Shown here one piece after another: positions 1-8,390 of a stretch of DNA of 64,000 bases. Each line of letters starts with the position of its first letter. Position 1 is the first letter of the stretch. The translations under genes and the position numbers were made by a program. Under the pieces are notes generated by a model that saw only the letters and a list, made by a program, of their open reading frames with translations, made no database searches and was not told the DNA's origin. The DNA comes from Rhizobium rhizogenes NBRC 13257. GTDB lineage: Bacteria > Pseudomonadota > Alphaproteobacteria > Rhizobiales > Rhizobiaceae. Where the stretch lies: the NCBI RefSeq assembly GCF_000696095.1, contig NZ_BAYX01000001.1, positions 62,001 through 126,000 of the forward strand, given 5' to 3'.

Positions 1-534
1 CATACACTGTTCTGGTTGTCGCTTTTTTGGTCCGTCTTCGGAACGCTTCTGCTCGCCATTGTCGGCATCAAGCTGCCAGGGCTCAACTTCCGTAATCAGC
101 GCGTCGAGGCGGCCTATCGTAAGGAGCTGGTTTACGGCGAAGATCATGCGGACCGCGCTCAGCCAGCGACGGTCAAGGAACTGTTTGCCAATGTGCGGCG
201 GAACTATTTCCGGATGTATTTTCACTATCTTTATTTCAATATCGCCCGCTATTTTTACATACAGGCCGACGGCATCTTCCTGACCATCATGCTTGTTCCT
301 ACGATCGTAGCGGGCAAGATCACTTACGGTATCTATCAGCAGATCCTGACTGCCTTTGGACAGGTGAGCGATTCCTTCCAGTACCTCGTTAGTTCCTGGA
401 CGACGATCATCGAGCTCCTGTCGATTCACAAGCGTCTCAAATCCTTCGAGGCGGCGATCGATGATGAGCCACTGCCGTCGATCGATCAGCGCTATTTGGA
501 GCGTGAAGCGGGCGTCATTCACACGGATGGCTGA
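1..534 (+). CDS. bacA: BacA/SbmA family peptide transporter, C-terminal part (5' end outside window)
   Basis: The reading frame is open from base 1 ([10 protein letters not shown]...) to the stop at 532-534, so only about the last 177 residues are present. The visible part has a membrane segment near its start, then [13 protein letters not shown], a [19 protein letters not shown] stretch and a C-terminal [19 protein letters not shown] segment, all typical of the SbmA/BacA family. Family members are inner-membrane, proton-driven importers of antimicrobial peptides; rhizobial BacA is needed for bacteroid development and for very-long-chain fatty acid lipid A. The gene ends at a clear hairpin terminator. 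Whether this copy is the symbiotic BacA or a paralogue cannot be told from the fragment. Confidence 0.88.
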   Translation, partial: HTLFWLSLFWSVFGTLLLAIVGIKLPGLNFRNQRVEAAYRKELVYGEDHADRAQPATVKELFANVRRNYFRMYFHYLYFNIARYFYIQADGIFLTIMLVPTIVAGKITYGIYQQILTAFGQVSDSFQYLVSSWTTIIELLSIHKRLKSFEAAIDDEPLPSIDQRYLEREAGVIHTDG

Positions 535-540
535 CGAAAC

Positions 541-566
541 AAGGCCCCGGAAACGGGGCCTTTGTC
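541..566 (+). terminator. Rho-independent terminator after bacA
   Basis: Perfect 9-bp arms AAGGCCCCG (541-549) and CGGGGCCTT (554-562) with a GAAA loop, followed by a short T-rich tail. It lies 7 bases after the bacA stop codon. Confidence 0.8.
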
Positions 567-728
567 ATATGAGACGCAACGTCATGTCGGTCACGATCTC
601 GTCTAGCCGTTGGTAAGTGAGATAAACTCCGCGTTTGCTGCTTGCGCCGGCCCTTCGCTTTGGCTCAGGGCGTTCGTCGCTGCAACGACCCATCGGGTCC
701 GATTGCTCCAGCTTCGCTGGATCGCTCC

Positions 729-1709
729 TCACCCCTGCTGCGGTTTGCCGCGTGCTGCAATCATCGGGATCGCCTCGGAATAGCTGACGCAGGCGACGCC
801 GTCTCTGTGGCAGACGTCGCTGACGAAGCGGTCGAGGGCGCGCCAATAGGCGCCGTCATTCATTTCGACGAAGTGGAAGCCGAGCTGTAGCGGGATGCGG
901 TCGCCGTTGTACTGTTTGTTGAAGGCAGCTTCGAAGGCCGCGAAGGTGCGATCCTCATAGGTCTTGGAATTGGCCTTGTCCTCGACGCCCTTGGAATGGC
1001 GGACATAGAGGTTGTAGTCCATGCCGATCACCAGACGGTTTTCGGGGCCTTCGGGGAGCAGTGGCAGGCCGAAGCGATAGAGGCCGTCGACCACCTGCGG
1101 CAGTGCCGGACCCTTAGTGACAAGGCTTGCGTCATATTGAAAGCCCATCGCCTTTTCCGCCGGCACCAGCCCGTCGCTGGTGGAGAGATAGGGCGCGCGA
1201 AAACCCTTGACGTCATGGGTGGCGAAATCTTCCCAGCCCTGCGGCTCCTTGTCCGCCAGCCCGACATTCTTCCAGGCGTCGCGCAGGGCTACGCGGGCGC
1301 TCATGAAATCTTGTTTCCAATCGGCGGCGCTCCACGTCTTGCCGTCGAAATGGCCGCAGGCATGGCTGGAAATATCGTGGCCTTCCACATGCGCGCCCCA
1401 GATGTTGGCGATACGGGTCCGCACGTCGTCCTCGCTCTTGGCAAAGCCGACATTGGATTTGCCGGCCCGCTGTCCCGGCGCCTGATAGGCCTTGGCCTGG
1501 GTGCGGTTCATCAGGAAGGTGCAGGAGAGAAAGTAAGTGAAATGCGCGCCGTTGCGCGAGGCGATCTCGCGGCTCTTCGTCCACAGCGCGTTGTCGTGCG
1601 CGCCATCGAACGAGATCATCACCAATTGCCTAGGCTTCTCATCGGCCCGTGCCGCAACGGGAAGCGCCAGGGAAAGGGCGAGGGACGCAAAGGAGACAAA
1701 ACGAAACAT
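729..1709 (-). CDS. Secreted polysaccharide deacetylase (NodB-fold) family protein
   Basis: 326 residues from ATG at 1709 (an in-frame GTG at 1718 is an alternative). The N-terminus MFRFVSFASLALSLALPVAARA is a Sec signal peptide, so the enzyme should be periplasmic. Carbohydrate-esterase-4 marks are visible: SFDGAHDN (metal and base aspartates), HDISSHACGH (the H-x-x-x-H metal motif) and FRAPY. The family removes N-acetyl or related groups from cell-wall or surface polysaccharides using a divalent metal. The sequence between motifs is long and atypical for NodB itself, so the substrate is unknown. It stands alone, convergent with bacA. The start choice is moderately certain because no strong ribosome-binding site precedes either start. 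Confidence 0.8.
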   Translation of the reverse strand: MFRFVSFASLALSLALPVAARADEKPRQLVMISFDGAHDNALWTKSREIASRNGAHFTYFLSCTFLMNRTQAKAYQAPGQRAGKSNVGFAKSEDDVRTRIANIWGAHVEGHDISSHACGHFDGKTWSAADWKQDFMSARVALRDAWKNVGLADKEPQGWEDFATHDVKGFRAPYLSTSDGLVPAEKAMGFQYDASLVTKGPALPQVVDGLYRFGLPLLPEGPENRLVIGMDYNLYVRHSKGVEDKANSKTYEDRTFAAFEAAFNKQYNGDRIPLQLGFHFVEMNDGAYWRALDRFVSDVCHRDGVACVSYSEAIPMIAARGKPQQG

Positions 1710-1887
1710 GGGCACCACGATTATCTGATCCAGCGTGTTCTCATTCGAAAGCCGCTACATACGTTTGGGGATCATGCCCCGGTTCCGTCGCTTCCTCTGC
1801 CGGAAATGCGGCAAAGCTACGGTGGCGCTGGTAATTTTCGCCATAATCGATACTGATGTCGTTACAACGGCAAAACAGGATTTCCTC

Positions 1888-2469
1888 ATGTCATTGCTTA
1901 TTCTCGGCATCGTTCTTTTCCTCGGTCTTCACCTGATCCGCGTCGTCGCGCCGGAATTCCGCCGCTCGACGATCTCCAGCGTCGGCGAGTCCGGCTGGAA
2001 GATCGGTTATTCGATTGCCAGCGTGCTGACGCTGATTCTCCTGATCTATGGTTTCGGGCAGGCGCGCGATATGACCCCGATCTGGTCGCCGCCATTCTGG
2101 ATGAGCCATATTACCATTCTGCTGATGCTGTTCGCAATGATCTGTCTTGTCGCCTCGCTGTTGCCGGCGGGGCATATCGCGGTCAGGACGAAGCATCCGA
2201 TGGTGCTGTCCGTGAAGATCTGGGCTTTGGCGCATCTGCTGTCCAATGGCGATGGTGCCGCCATGCTGCTGTTTGCCGCCTTCCTCGCCTGGGGCGTTAT
2301 TCTCCGGATTTCGCTGAAGAAGCGCGAGCGCGCCGGCGAGATCGTGCTGCGCCCGTTCGTGTCGGCCAAATACGATCTCTATGTGGTCGTCATCGGTGTC
2401 GTCGCCTGGGGGTTGATTATTTGGAAGCTTCACGCGTGGATTATCGGGGTTTCGCCGCTCGTTATGTGA
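1888..2469 (+). CDS. NnrU family membrane protein
   Basis: 193 residues starting at MSLLILGIVLFLGLHLIRV, with an AGGA ribosome-binding motif at 1877-1880. The open frame extends further upstream, but that extension is low-quality protein sequence and lacks a good ribosome-binding site. Five or six hydrophobic segments and the motifs LGLHLIRVVAPEFR, HLLSNGDGAAMLLF and a C-terminal WKLHAWIIGVSP match the NnrU family, integral membrane proteins first described beside nitrite/NO reductase genes in rhizobia and relatives of the isoprenoid-binding NnrU/Z-ISO group. There is no denitrification gene nearby, so the role here is open; conserved histidines may bind heme. Confidence 0.82.
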   Translation: MSLLILGIVLFLGLHLIRVVAPEFRRSTISSVGESGWKIGYSIASVLTLILLIYGFGQARDMTPIWSPPFWMSHITILLMLFAMICLVASLLPAGHIAVRTKHPMVLSVKIWALAHLLSNGDGAAMLLFAAFLAWGVILRISLKKRERAGEIVLRPFVSAKYDLYVVVIGVVAWGLIIWKLHAWIIGVSPLVM

Positions 2470-2569
2470 CGATTTCTGCCATTCCCCCTTACAACAGCCG
2501 CAAAATGGGGTAGAAGGCGCACAACCCCATAAGCTCTTTGGAATAATTTGGCCTGGGCCGGAGACGAGA

Positions 2570-3253
2570 ATGGCATTCAATGACGACAGCTTCATCCGCG
2601 AGGTGAACGAGGAACTGCGTTCGGACCAATTGCGGTTCGTATGGCGCCGTTTTGGCCGGGTTATCATCGGCGCTGCCGTGCTTATCGTTGTCGGCACCGC
2701 CGCTTATAGCGGCTACCGCTACTGGTCTGGTCAGCAGGCAGGCAACAGCGGCGATCAGTTCATTTCCGCACTGACTCTGGCCGATCAGAACAAGACGGAC
2801 GAGGCGCTGGCAGCCCTTGCCGCCATCGAGAAGGATGGCAGCGGTTCCTATCCGCTGTTGGCGCGCATGCGCGCCGCCACGCTGCAGGCACAGAAGGGCG
2901 ATACTGCCGGCGCCATTGCCGCTTTCTCGGCGATCGGCAAGGAAACGGGTCTTCCGACCGTAATCCGCGATGCGGCTCGCCTGCGCGCCGCCTATCTGCT
3001 GGTCGATACCGGCACCTATGATCAGGTTGCGGCCGAGGCGCAGGAACTGGCGGTGCCCGCCAATACGTTCCGGCACTCGGCACGCGACGTATTGGGCCTT
3101 GCCGCTTACAAGGCAGGCGATTTCGCCAAGGCGCGGCAATGGTTCCAGGCGATCGTCGACGATCCTCAGAGCCCGCGCAATGTCGGCAATCGCGCCCAAA
3201 TGCTGCTTGACCTCATCACGGCATCCGGCAAGGCTCCGGCTGCAAACGGCTGA
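2570..3253 (+). CDS. YfgM-like tetratricopeptide membrane protein
   Basis: 227 residues, ATG at 2570 preceded by GGAGACGAGA. It has a short cytoplasmic N-terminus (MAFNDDSFIREVNEELRSDQ), a single transmembrane helix around residues 30-50 (VIIGAAVLIVVGTAAYSGY) and a periplasmic TPR-like helical repeat region. This layout matches the YfgM/TPR_21 family, which assists proteins leaving the SecYEG translocon. It sits 15 bases upstream of der on the same strand, the order commonly seen in proteobacteria (yfgM near bamB and der), though bamB is absent. The two genes are probably one transcript. Confidence 0.85.
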   Translation: MAFNDDSFIREVNEELRSDQLRFVWRRFGRVIIGAAVLIVVGTAAYSGYRYWSGQQAGNSGDQFISALTLADQNKTDEALAALAAIEKDGSGSYPLLARMRAATLQAQKGDTAGAIAAFSAIGKETGLPTVIRDAARLRAAYLLVDTGTYDQVAAEAQELAVPANTFRHSARDVLGLAAYKAGDFAKARQWFQAIVDDPQSPRNVGNRAQMLLDLITASGKAPAANG

Positions 3254-3268
3254 AGGGTAAATCATTAA

Positions 3269-4696
3269 ATGAGTTTCACGGTTGCGATCGTCGGTCGCCC
3301 GAATGTCGGCAAGTCCACCCTTTTCAACCGTCTGGTTGGCAAGAAGCTGGCGCTCGTCGATGATACGCCGGGCGTCACGCGGGACCGTCGTCCCGGCGAG
3401 GCCAAGCTGATCGATCTCCGCTTCCGCATCGTCGATACCGCCGGTCTCGAAGAAGCGGACGAAGAGACGCTCGAAGGCCGCATGCGCGCCCAGACCGAGC
3501 TGGCGATCGATGAGGCCGACCTGACGCTGTTCGTCGTCGATGCCAAGATGGGCTTGACGCATGTCGACAAGACGCTGGCGGAGATGCTGCGCAAGCGCGG
3601 CCGTCCCGTCGTGCTGGTTGCCAACAAATCTGAAGCGCGTGGCTCCGATAGCGGCTTTTACGATGCCTATACGCTCGGTCTCGGCGACCCTTGCCCGATC
3701 TCGGCCGAACACGGCCAGGGGATGATGGATCTGCGCGACGCGATCGTCGAGGCGATTGGTCACGACCAGGCCTTCCCGCCCAGGGATGACGAAGCGGAGA
3801 CGAATGTCAGCATTCCGCGTTCCGCCGTCGGCGAAGACGGCGAGGAGATCGACGAAGAACCGGCTTACGACGAGACCCGGCCGTTGCGCGTTGCCATCGT
3901 TGGCCGCCCGAATGCCGGCAAGTCGACGCTGATCAATCGCTTTCTCGGCGAAGACCGGCTGTTGACCGGCCCGGAAGCCGGCATCACGCGCGATTCCATT
4001 TCGGTCGACTGGACCTGGCGTGGCCGCACCGTCAAGATGTTCGATACCGCCGGTATGCGCCGCAAGGCCAGGGTAACCGAGAAGCTGGAAAAGCTCTCCG
4101 TCGCCGATACGCTGCGCGCCATCCGTTTTGCCGAGACCGTGGTCATCATTTTCGATGCTACCATTCCCTTCGAGAAGCAGGATCTGCAGATCGTCGATCT
4201 GGTTATCCGCGAAGGTCGCGCCGCCGTGATCGCCTTCAACAAGTGGGACATGATCGAGGATCGCCAGGCCGTGCTTGCGGACCTTCGCGAAAAGACCGAT
4301 CGGCTGCTGCCGCAGGCGCGCGGCATCCGCGCCGTGCCGATCGCCGGCCAGACGGGTGACGGCCTGGATCGGCTGATGCAGGCGATCGTCGATACCGATA
4401 AGGTCTGGAACAAGCGCATCGCCACCGCCAAGCTCAACCGCTGGCTGGAAACGCAGCAGGTTCAGCATCCGCCACCGGCCGTATCCGGACGGCGCATCAA
4501 GCTGAAATACATGACACAGGTAAAGGCGCGTCCGCCGGCCTTCATGATTTCCTGCACGCGCTCGGACTCGCTGCCGGAATCCTACGTGCGTTACCTCATC
4601 AACGGTCTGCGTGCGGATTTCGCCATGCCGGGCGTGCCGATCCGCATCCATTTCCGCACGTCGGAAAATCCCTACGAGACCAGGAAGAAGCGGTGA
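3269..4696 (+). CDS. der: Ribosome-assembly GTPase Der (EngA)
   Basis: 475 residues with two tandem GTPase domains, the hallmark of Der. The first P-loop GRPNVGKS is at residues 9-16 and the second GRPNAGKS near residue 212. Each domain has a DTAG switch (DTAGL, DTAGM), and the base-recognition motifs are NKSE in the first and NKWD in the second. An acidic linker ([10 protein letters not shown]...[11 protein letters not shown]) separates the domains, and a C-terminal KH-like domain ends in YETRKKR. Der matures the 50S subunit and is usually essential. It follows the YfgM-like gene by 15 bases and ends 13 bases from the convergent marR-type gene. Confidence 0.97.
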   Translation: MSFTVAIVGRPNVGKSTLFNRLVGKKLALVDDTPGVTRDRRPGEAKLIDLRFRIVDTAGLEEADEETLEGRMRAQTELAIDEADLTLFVVDAKMGLTHVDKTLAEMLRKRGRPVVLVANKSEARGSDSGFYDAYTLGLGDPCPISAEHGQGMMDLRDAIVEAIGHDQAFPPRDDEAETNVSIPRSAVGEDGEEIDEEPAYDETRPLRVAIVGRPNAGKSTLINRFLGEDRLLTGPEAGITRDSISVDWTWRGRTVKMFDTAGMRRKARVTEKLEKLSVADTLRAIRFAETVVIIFDATIPFEKQDLQIVDLVIREGRAAVIAFNKWDMIEDRQAVLADLREKTDRLLPQARGIRAVPIAGQTGDGLDRLMQAIVDTDKVWNKRIATAKLNRWLETQQVQHPPPAVSGRRIKLKYMTQVKARPPAFMISCTRSDSLPESYVRYLINGLRADFAMPGVPIRIHFRTSENPYETRKKR

Positions 4697-4708
4697 CGGC
4701 CTGAAGGA

Positions 4709-5149
4709 TCAGGCTGCGCCCTTGTTCAGTGCTTCGCGCAGCGTGACGATTTCCGCTTTCAACCGCGTCAGCTCGGCCGCCGTTGTGTTCGACGCATCCA
4801 AGATGCAGGCGGGGATGCCGGCTGCTTTGGTCTTCAGGCCCACGCCTTCGCTCGTCAGGCGGATCAGTACCTGCCGCTCGTCTTCCTTGCTGCGGGTACG
4901 CTGGATGAAGCCTGCGACTTCCAGACGCTTCAGTAGCGGTGTCAGCGTGCTTGATTCAAGAAACAGCTTCTCGCCGATGCCGCCGACCGTTTGGCCATCC
5001 TCTTCCCACAGCGTCACCATGACGAGATATTGCGGGTAGGTGAGGTTCAGCTCGTCAAGCATCGGCTTGTACAGCCGGTTCATCGCATGGTTCGCCGAAT
5101 AGAGGGCGAAGCATATGAAGTTATCCAATTTCAATAGGTCGTCGGTCAT
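4709..5149 (-). CDS. ohrR: MarR-family regulator, OhrR-type (thiol peroxide sensor)
   Basis: 146 residues from ATG at 5149, with GGAG eight bases upstream; an in-frame GTG at 5158 has no proper spacing. The N-terminus LDNFICFALYSANHAMNRLYKPML carries the reactive cysteine position of OhrR (Cys13), and Cys115 (IPACILD) matches the second cysteine of 2-Cys OhrR proteins, which form a disulphide on organic hydroperoxide exposure and leave the DNA. The winged-helix core is LTYPQYLVMVTLWEEDGQTVGGIGEKLFLESSTLTPLLKRLE. The usual partner ohr is not next to it in this window. Assignment to the OhrR group is strong; the target is inferred. Confidence 0.82.
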   Translation of the reverse strand: MTDDLLKLDNFICFALYSANHAMNRLYKPMLDELNLTYPQYLVMVTLWEEDGQTVGGIGEKLFLESSTLTPLLKRLEVAGFIQRTRSKEDERQVLIRLTSEGVGLKTKAAGIPACILDASNTTAAELTRLKAEIVTLREALNKGAA

Positions 5150-5184
5150 CTCTAACACTCCGTAGGGAGTCTATTTAAGTCGTG

Positions 5185-5197
5185 CGATAAACAATCG
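5185..5197. promoter_or_regulatory. Possible operator dyad upstream of ohrR-type gene
   Basis: CGAT-AAACA-ATCG inverted repeat, slightly extendable (TG/TA flanks), 36 bases upstream of the regulator start in an AT-rich stretch. Position suits autorepression, but it does not closely match an operator I know. Confidence 0.3.
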
Positions 5198-5349
5198 TAA
5201 TCATAAAAATGCATGACTGCCATGCATGGTTCCCGATTTCCCGAGAAATGGTTGCTGAATTTCGCTGATATCGCTTATCGTTACATTCTTCCTCGACTTC
5301 TGTACTTGATTACTCAATAATCCAATCATGCTCACTCAAAATTTATGAG

Positions 5350-5838
5350 ATGACTATGATCCACGCAGGCAAGCTCACAGAAATTATCGATGGCAAGGCC
5401 GTCAAGAGCCTTGCCGAGGCGCATGCGATCCAGGGCGCGGTGGTCGTCGGCCAGCCGGGCGGCTGGGCCGTTCTTGTACGCTACGGCACGGTCGAACGGG
5501 CCGTCGCCGCGCAACGGTCGCATCAACCCCGGCTCTGGCGGAACCTGAATACCGCCGTTTCTTTCGTGCGCGAGGAGTTGGGCATGCCCCGTTTTGAAAT
5601 CGATACCGTCGACTACGATCCGGGCGCGGTCGAGCGCAAGCGCCCCGACCAGACGGAGCGGCTCCGCCAGCAGCAGGAAGCGGCGGCATACGACACATGG
5701 TTTCGTGCGCAGGTGCAGGAGGCACTGGACGGGATCAAGGATGGGACGAACCGGGTAATTCCGGAGGAGGAGTGGAAAGACATATCGGCACGTATGCGCG
5801 CCGATCTATTGCGCCGCGTCGCGGAGGAGAACCGCTAG
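5350..5838 (+). CDS. Antitoxin of a ParD/ParE-type module, with an unusual N-terminal domain
   Basis: 162 residues. The C-terminal third (YDTWFRAQVQEALDG... IPEEEWKDISARMRADLLRR) follows the amphipathic pattern of ParD/StbD antitoxins that wrap around a RelE/ParE toxin. The N-terminal ~80 residues (AVVVGQPGGWAVLVRYGTVERAV, then RLWRNLNTAVSFVREELG, then FEIDTVDYDP) are not a standard ribbon-helix-helix or Phd fold I recognise. They recall, from memory only, partition-associated ParC-like proteins. At 162 residues it is twice the usual antitoxin length. It ends 16 bases before the toxin gene, so the pair is an operon and probably autoregulated. Function as antitoxin rests mainly on the neighbour. 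Confidence 0.7.
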   Translation: MTMIHAGKLTEIIDGKAVKSLAEAHAIQGAVVVGQPGGWAVLVRYGTVERAVAAQRSHQPRLWRNLNTAVSFVREELGMPRFEIDTVDYDPGAVERKRPDQTERLRQQQEAAAYDTWFRAQVQEALDGIKDGTNRVIPEEEWKDISARMRADLLRRVAEENR

Positions 5839-5854
5839 GTTCTTGCTCCAATAA

Positions 5855-6142
5855 ATGCTGCTTTTCCGTACCGAGACTTACCGAGCCGATCTGGAGAAGA
5901 TTGTCGGCTATATCGCGCAAAATAACCTGACGGCTGCGTTGGCCATGTGGGATGAAATCGAAGCCCAAGTCGAGCGCCTTAGGGATTTTCCTCATTCCGG
6001 TCGCATTGGTCGCTTGCCGGGCACGCGGGAGTTGGTCGTGACGCGGACTTCGTTTCTCGTAGTCTACAGGGTCGAGGACAATATCGAGCTGATCCGTGTC
6101 CTGCACGGCGCGCAACAATGGCCGCCGGTCGATAGCGAATAG
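5855..6142 (+). CDS. ParE/RelE-superfamily toxin
   Basis: 95 residues, typical length. Visible family features: an N-terminal strand and helices (YRADLEKIVGYIAQNNLTAALAMWDEIEAQVERL), then FPHSGRIGRLPGTRELVV, TSFLVVYRV and the conserved C-terminal strand IRVLHGAQQWP, which is characteristic of the ParE branch (gyrase-directed) rather than ribosome-cleaving RelE. It follows the antitoxin gene by 16 bases. No nearby integrase or repeat suggests recent transfer, and codon use looks like the neighbours. The exact target cannot be decided from sequence. Confidence 0.85.
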   Translation: MLLFRTETYRADLEKIVGYIAQNNLTAALAMWDEIEAQVERLRDFPHSGRIGRLPGTRELVVTRTSFLVVYRVEDNIELIRVLHGAQQWPPVDSE

Positions 6143-6149
6143 CAGGAAC

Positions 6150-7256
6150 CTAGTGTTTGCGAACCAACGTCCGGCCGCGATGGTTGGCGACGCGGACGTT
6201 GCCGATGAATTGTGTCGTGGCGGCTTCCCAGGAATAGTTGAGCGCCAGCGCGCGAGCGGCCTCGCGGGAGGAGGAGAGTGCAGCGCGGCAGGCTTCTCCC
6301 AGGTCCTCATTGACGACGCCGGCTGTTTCGTCGCCGGCAAGAATGTCGGCGGGGCCGGTGACGGGATAGGCGGCGACGGGGATTCCGCTTGCCAGCGCTT
6401 CCAGAATGGCATTGCCGAATGTGTCGGTCTTCGACGGGAAGACAAAGACATCGGCCTGCGAATAGGCGTGTGCGAGGGCCTCGCCGAACTTCGAGCCGAG
6501 GAAATGCACTTTCGGATACAGTTTCTGCAGTTCTGCGCGCGCCGGGCCGTCGCCGACGACGACCTTTGAGCCCGGCAAGTCGAGATCGAGGAAAGCCGGC
6601 AGGTTTTTTTCGAGCGCGACGCGACCGACGGTCATGAAGATCGGGCGGGGCAGGCCGAAGGGATTTTCCTCCAGCGGCTGCGGACGAAACAGCGTCGAGT
6701 CGATGCCGCGGCTCCAGGGCAACAGGTTGCTGATGCCCTTCTGCTTGAGCTCGTAGGCAAGGCTCGGTGTGGCGACCATGCAGCCGAAGCCAGCATTGTG
6801 GAACCATTTGACGAAGGCATAGAGCCAATTTTGCGGGATCGGCAGCCGGGCGGCGACATATTCGGGGAAGCGGGTGTGGTAGCTGGTCGAAAACGGCATG
6901 CCGTTTTTCAGGCACCAACGCCTGGCCGTCAGTCCGAGCGGGCCTTCCGTTGCGATATGCACATAGGTCGGTTGAGCCGCTTCGATCCGGGTTGCGACCT
7001 TGCGGTAGCTTGCGATCGACAGGCGGATTTCCGGATAGGTCGGGCAGGGAATGTTGCGGAAGCCTTCCGGCGTGATCATGGTCACCTCAATGCCCATGCG
7101 CGCCAGTTCGCGGTTGGTGTTTTCGATCGATCGCACAACGCCGTTCACCTGCGGATGCCAGGCATCGCTGACGATGAGCAAGCGCTCGGGCACTGCGACC
7201 GGGGTCGCAGCCTGATCCCATATCTTGTGATCGATGTCCGACAAACGTTGCAACAT
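6150..7256 (-). CDS. GT4-type glycosyltransferase (glycolipid synthase-like)
   Basis: 368 residues from ATG at 7256; an in-frame TTG at 7319 would add 21 residues. GT-B fold marks are clear: RLLIVSDAWHPQVNGVVRS at the N-terminus, then TSYHTRFPEY, the phosphate-binding TVGRVALEKNL and GDGPARAEL, and the E-x7-E nucleotide-sugar motif within PSKTDTFGNAILEALASGIPVAAYPVTGP. The order and wording resemble SqdX/DgdA-type enzymes that add sugars to diacylglycerol, including the phosphate-stress glycolipid synthase described in Agrobacterium. I see no PHO box upstream, so that role is an inference. It is convergent with the toxin gene, separated by 7 bases. Confidence 0.82.
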   Translation of the reverse strand: MLQRLSDIDHKIWDQAATPVAVPERLLIVSDAWHPQVNGVVRSIENTNRELARMGIEVTMITPEGFRNIPCPTYPEIRLSIASYRKVATRIEAAQPTYVHIATEGPLGLTARRWCLKNGMPFSTSYHTRFPEYVAARLPIPQNWLYAFVKWFHNAGFGCMVATPSLAYELKQKGISNLLPWSRGIDSTLFRPQPLEENPFGLPRPIFMTVGRVALEKNLPAFLDLDLPGSKVVVGDGPARAELQKLYPKVHFLGSKFGEALAHAYSQADVFVFPSKTDTFGNAILEALASGIPVAAYPVTGPADILAGDETAGVVNEDLGEACRAALSSSREAARALALNYSWEAATTQFIGNVRVANHRGRTLVRKH

Positions 7257-7378
7257 GTCCAAAACGTTCCATCCGCACCGCACCTCATGGTGCCGGTACA
7301 ACCAAATGCGGTGCAACAAAGGTGATTCCCGCGCCTGTTCTATTGTGCGGGTTGTCCATGATGGAAATATTACAGCGC

Positions 7379-8296
7379 TCAGCCGGCCAGCTGGAGCTTT
7401 TCCGGGGGCACCAAGGCGCCATGTTCCTGGATGACTTTCGCGGCAATCTCGGCGGCGAAACGGGCAGCGGCGACGGGATCGTCATGCTCCAGATAATGGG
7501 CAAGGAAACCGCCGTTGAAGCTATCGCCGGCGCTGGTGGTGTCGATGACCTTGGCGACTTTCACCGCCGGAACCAGCGTCTCGCCGGCGTCGGTGCCGAT
7601 GGTCGCGCCTTCAGGCCCGTTCTTGACGACGACCATGTTGGCGCCGTGCTGGCGATAGCGGCGGATGGTGCCGGCAATCGAGTCGTCGCCGAAATGTGCA
7701 GCCTCGTCGTCGAAGCTCGGCATGACCAACGTCGAGGCGCGGGCGCCTTCGCCGATCAAGGTGTGCATTGCGTCGAGGCTTGACCACAGGCGCGGACGAA
7801 TATTGGGGTCGAAGGCCACCAGCTTGCCGATGGCCTTGGCGCGGCGAAGTTCGGCGAGCAGCGTTTCGGCATCCTCATGCGAGAGGATCGCCAGGGTGAT
7901 GCCGGAAAAATAGAGGACGTCGGACGCTTCGATCGCGGTGCGTAACTGGTCGCCATCGGCAGCGAGCTGGCGGGCGGCGGAGCTGTCGCGCCAATAGCTG
8001 AAGGAGCGTTCGCCGTCCTTCAGATTGATCATGTAGAGGCCGGGTGTCTTGCCGCGAAGGCGGCGGATATTGGCCGTGCCGATGCCGTGTGCAGTCATGA
8101 AAGCGAGCATCTCGTCGGACATGGCGTCATCGCCGAGTGCGGTGAAATAATCGATCGCCCAATCTTGTGGCAGGCAGGCGCGGGCATACCAGGCGGTGTT
8201 GAAGGTATCGCCGGCAAAGCCCTTGCGCAGGTGACCGTCCTTGGTCTGCGACAGTTCCACCATGCATTCGCCGATCGATAGAAAACACCCGCCCAA
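7379..8296 (-). CDS. kdgK: 2-dehydro-3-deoxygluconokinase (PfkB family), TTG start
   Basis: 305 residues if started at TTG 8296, which has GGGAGG six bases upstream and gives the family N-terminus ...CFLSIGECMVELSQ. The longer open frame to 8380 runs into a hairpin region and is not credible. PfkB features: GFAGDTFNTAWYARACL near the N-terminus (substrate site), FDPNIRPRLW, and the C-terminal ATP/anion-hole motif DTTSAGDSFNGGFLA with catalytic Asp. The FSYWRDSSAAR segment is typical of KDG kinases, which phosphorylate KDG to KDPG feeding the Entner-Doudoroff pathway. It lies 95 bases downstream of the opp operon but behind a strong hairpin, so it is probably expressed separately. Confidence 0.88.
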   Translation of the reverse strand: MGGCFLSIGECMVELSQTKDGHLRKGFAGDTFNTAWYARACLPQDWAIDYFTALGDDAMSDEMLAFMTAHGIGTANIRRLRGKTPGLYMINLKDGERSFSYWRDSSAARQLAADGDQLRTAIEASDVLYFSGITLAILSHEDAETLLAELRRAKAIGKLVAFDPNIRPRLWSSLDAMHTLIGEGARASTLVMPSFDDEAAHFGDDSIAGTIRRYRQHGANMVVVKNGPEGATIGTDAGETLVPAVKVAKVIDTTSAGDSFNGGFLAHYLEHDDPVAAARFAAEIAAKVIQEHGALVPPEKLQLAG

Positions 8297-8355
8297 GACT
8301 TGCCTCCCGCAGTTTGCCTGCTTGCTGCATACCCGCATGGGACCGCTTGGGCAAG

Positions 8356-8380
8356 GTGGACGGCGGGCTCCGCCGTCCAC
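8356..8380. terminator. Strong hairpin between opp operon and kdgK
   Basis: Perfect 11-bp arms GTGGACGGCGG (8356-8366) and CCGCCGTCCAC (8370-8380) with a 3-base loop, directly downstream of the last opp gene. On the minus strand the following tail is only CTTG; the T-run (TTTT) is on the plus side. It may be a weak terminator or an RNA-stabilising hairpin. Confidence 0.6.
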
Positions 8381-8390
8381 TTTTGCTGCC

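Noticed and set aside
2489..4651. 720-codon open frame on the minus strand opposite the YfgM-like gene and der
   Set aside because: It spans two clear plus-strand genes, has no recognisable protein features, and is explained by GC-rich third-position bias.
7257..7378. PHO box before the glycosyltransferase, as expected for a phosphate-stress glycolipid synthase
   Set aside because: No CTGTCAT-like repeat is found in the short upstream region.
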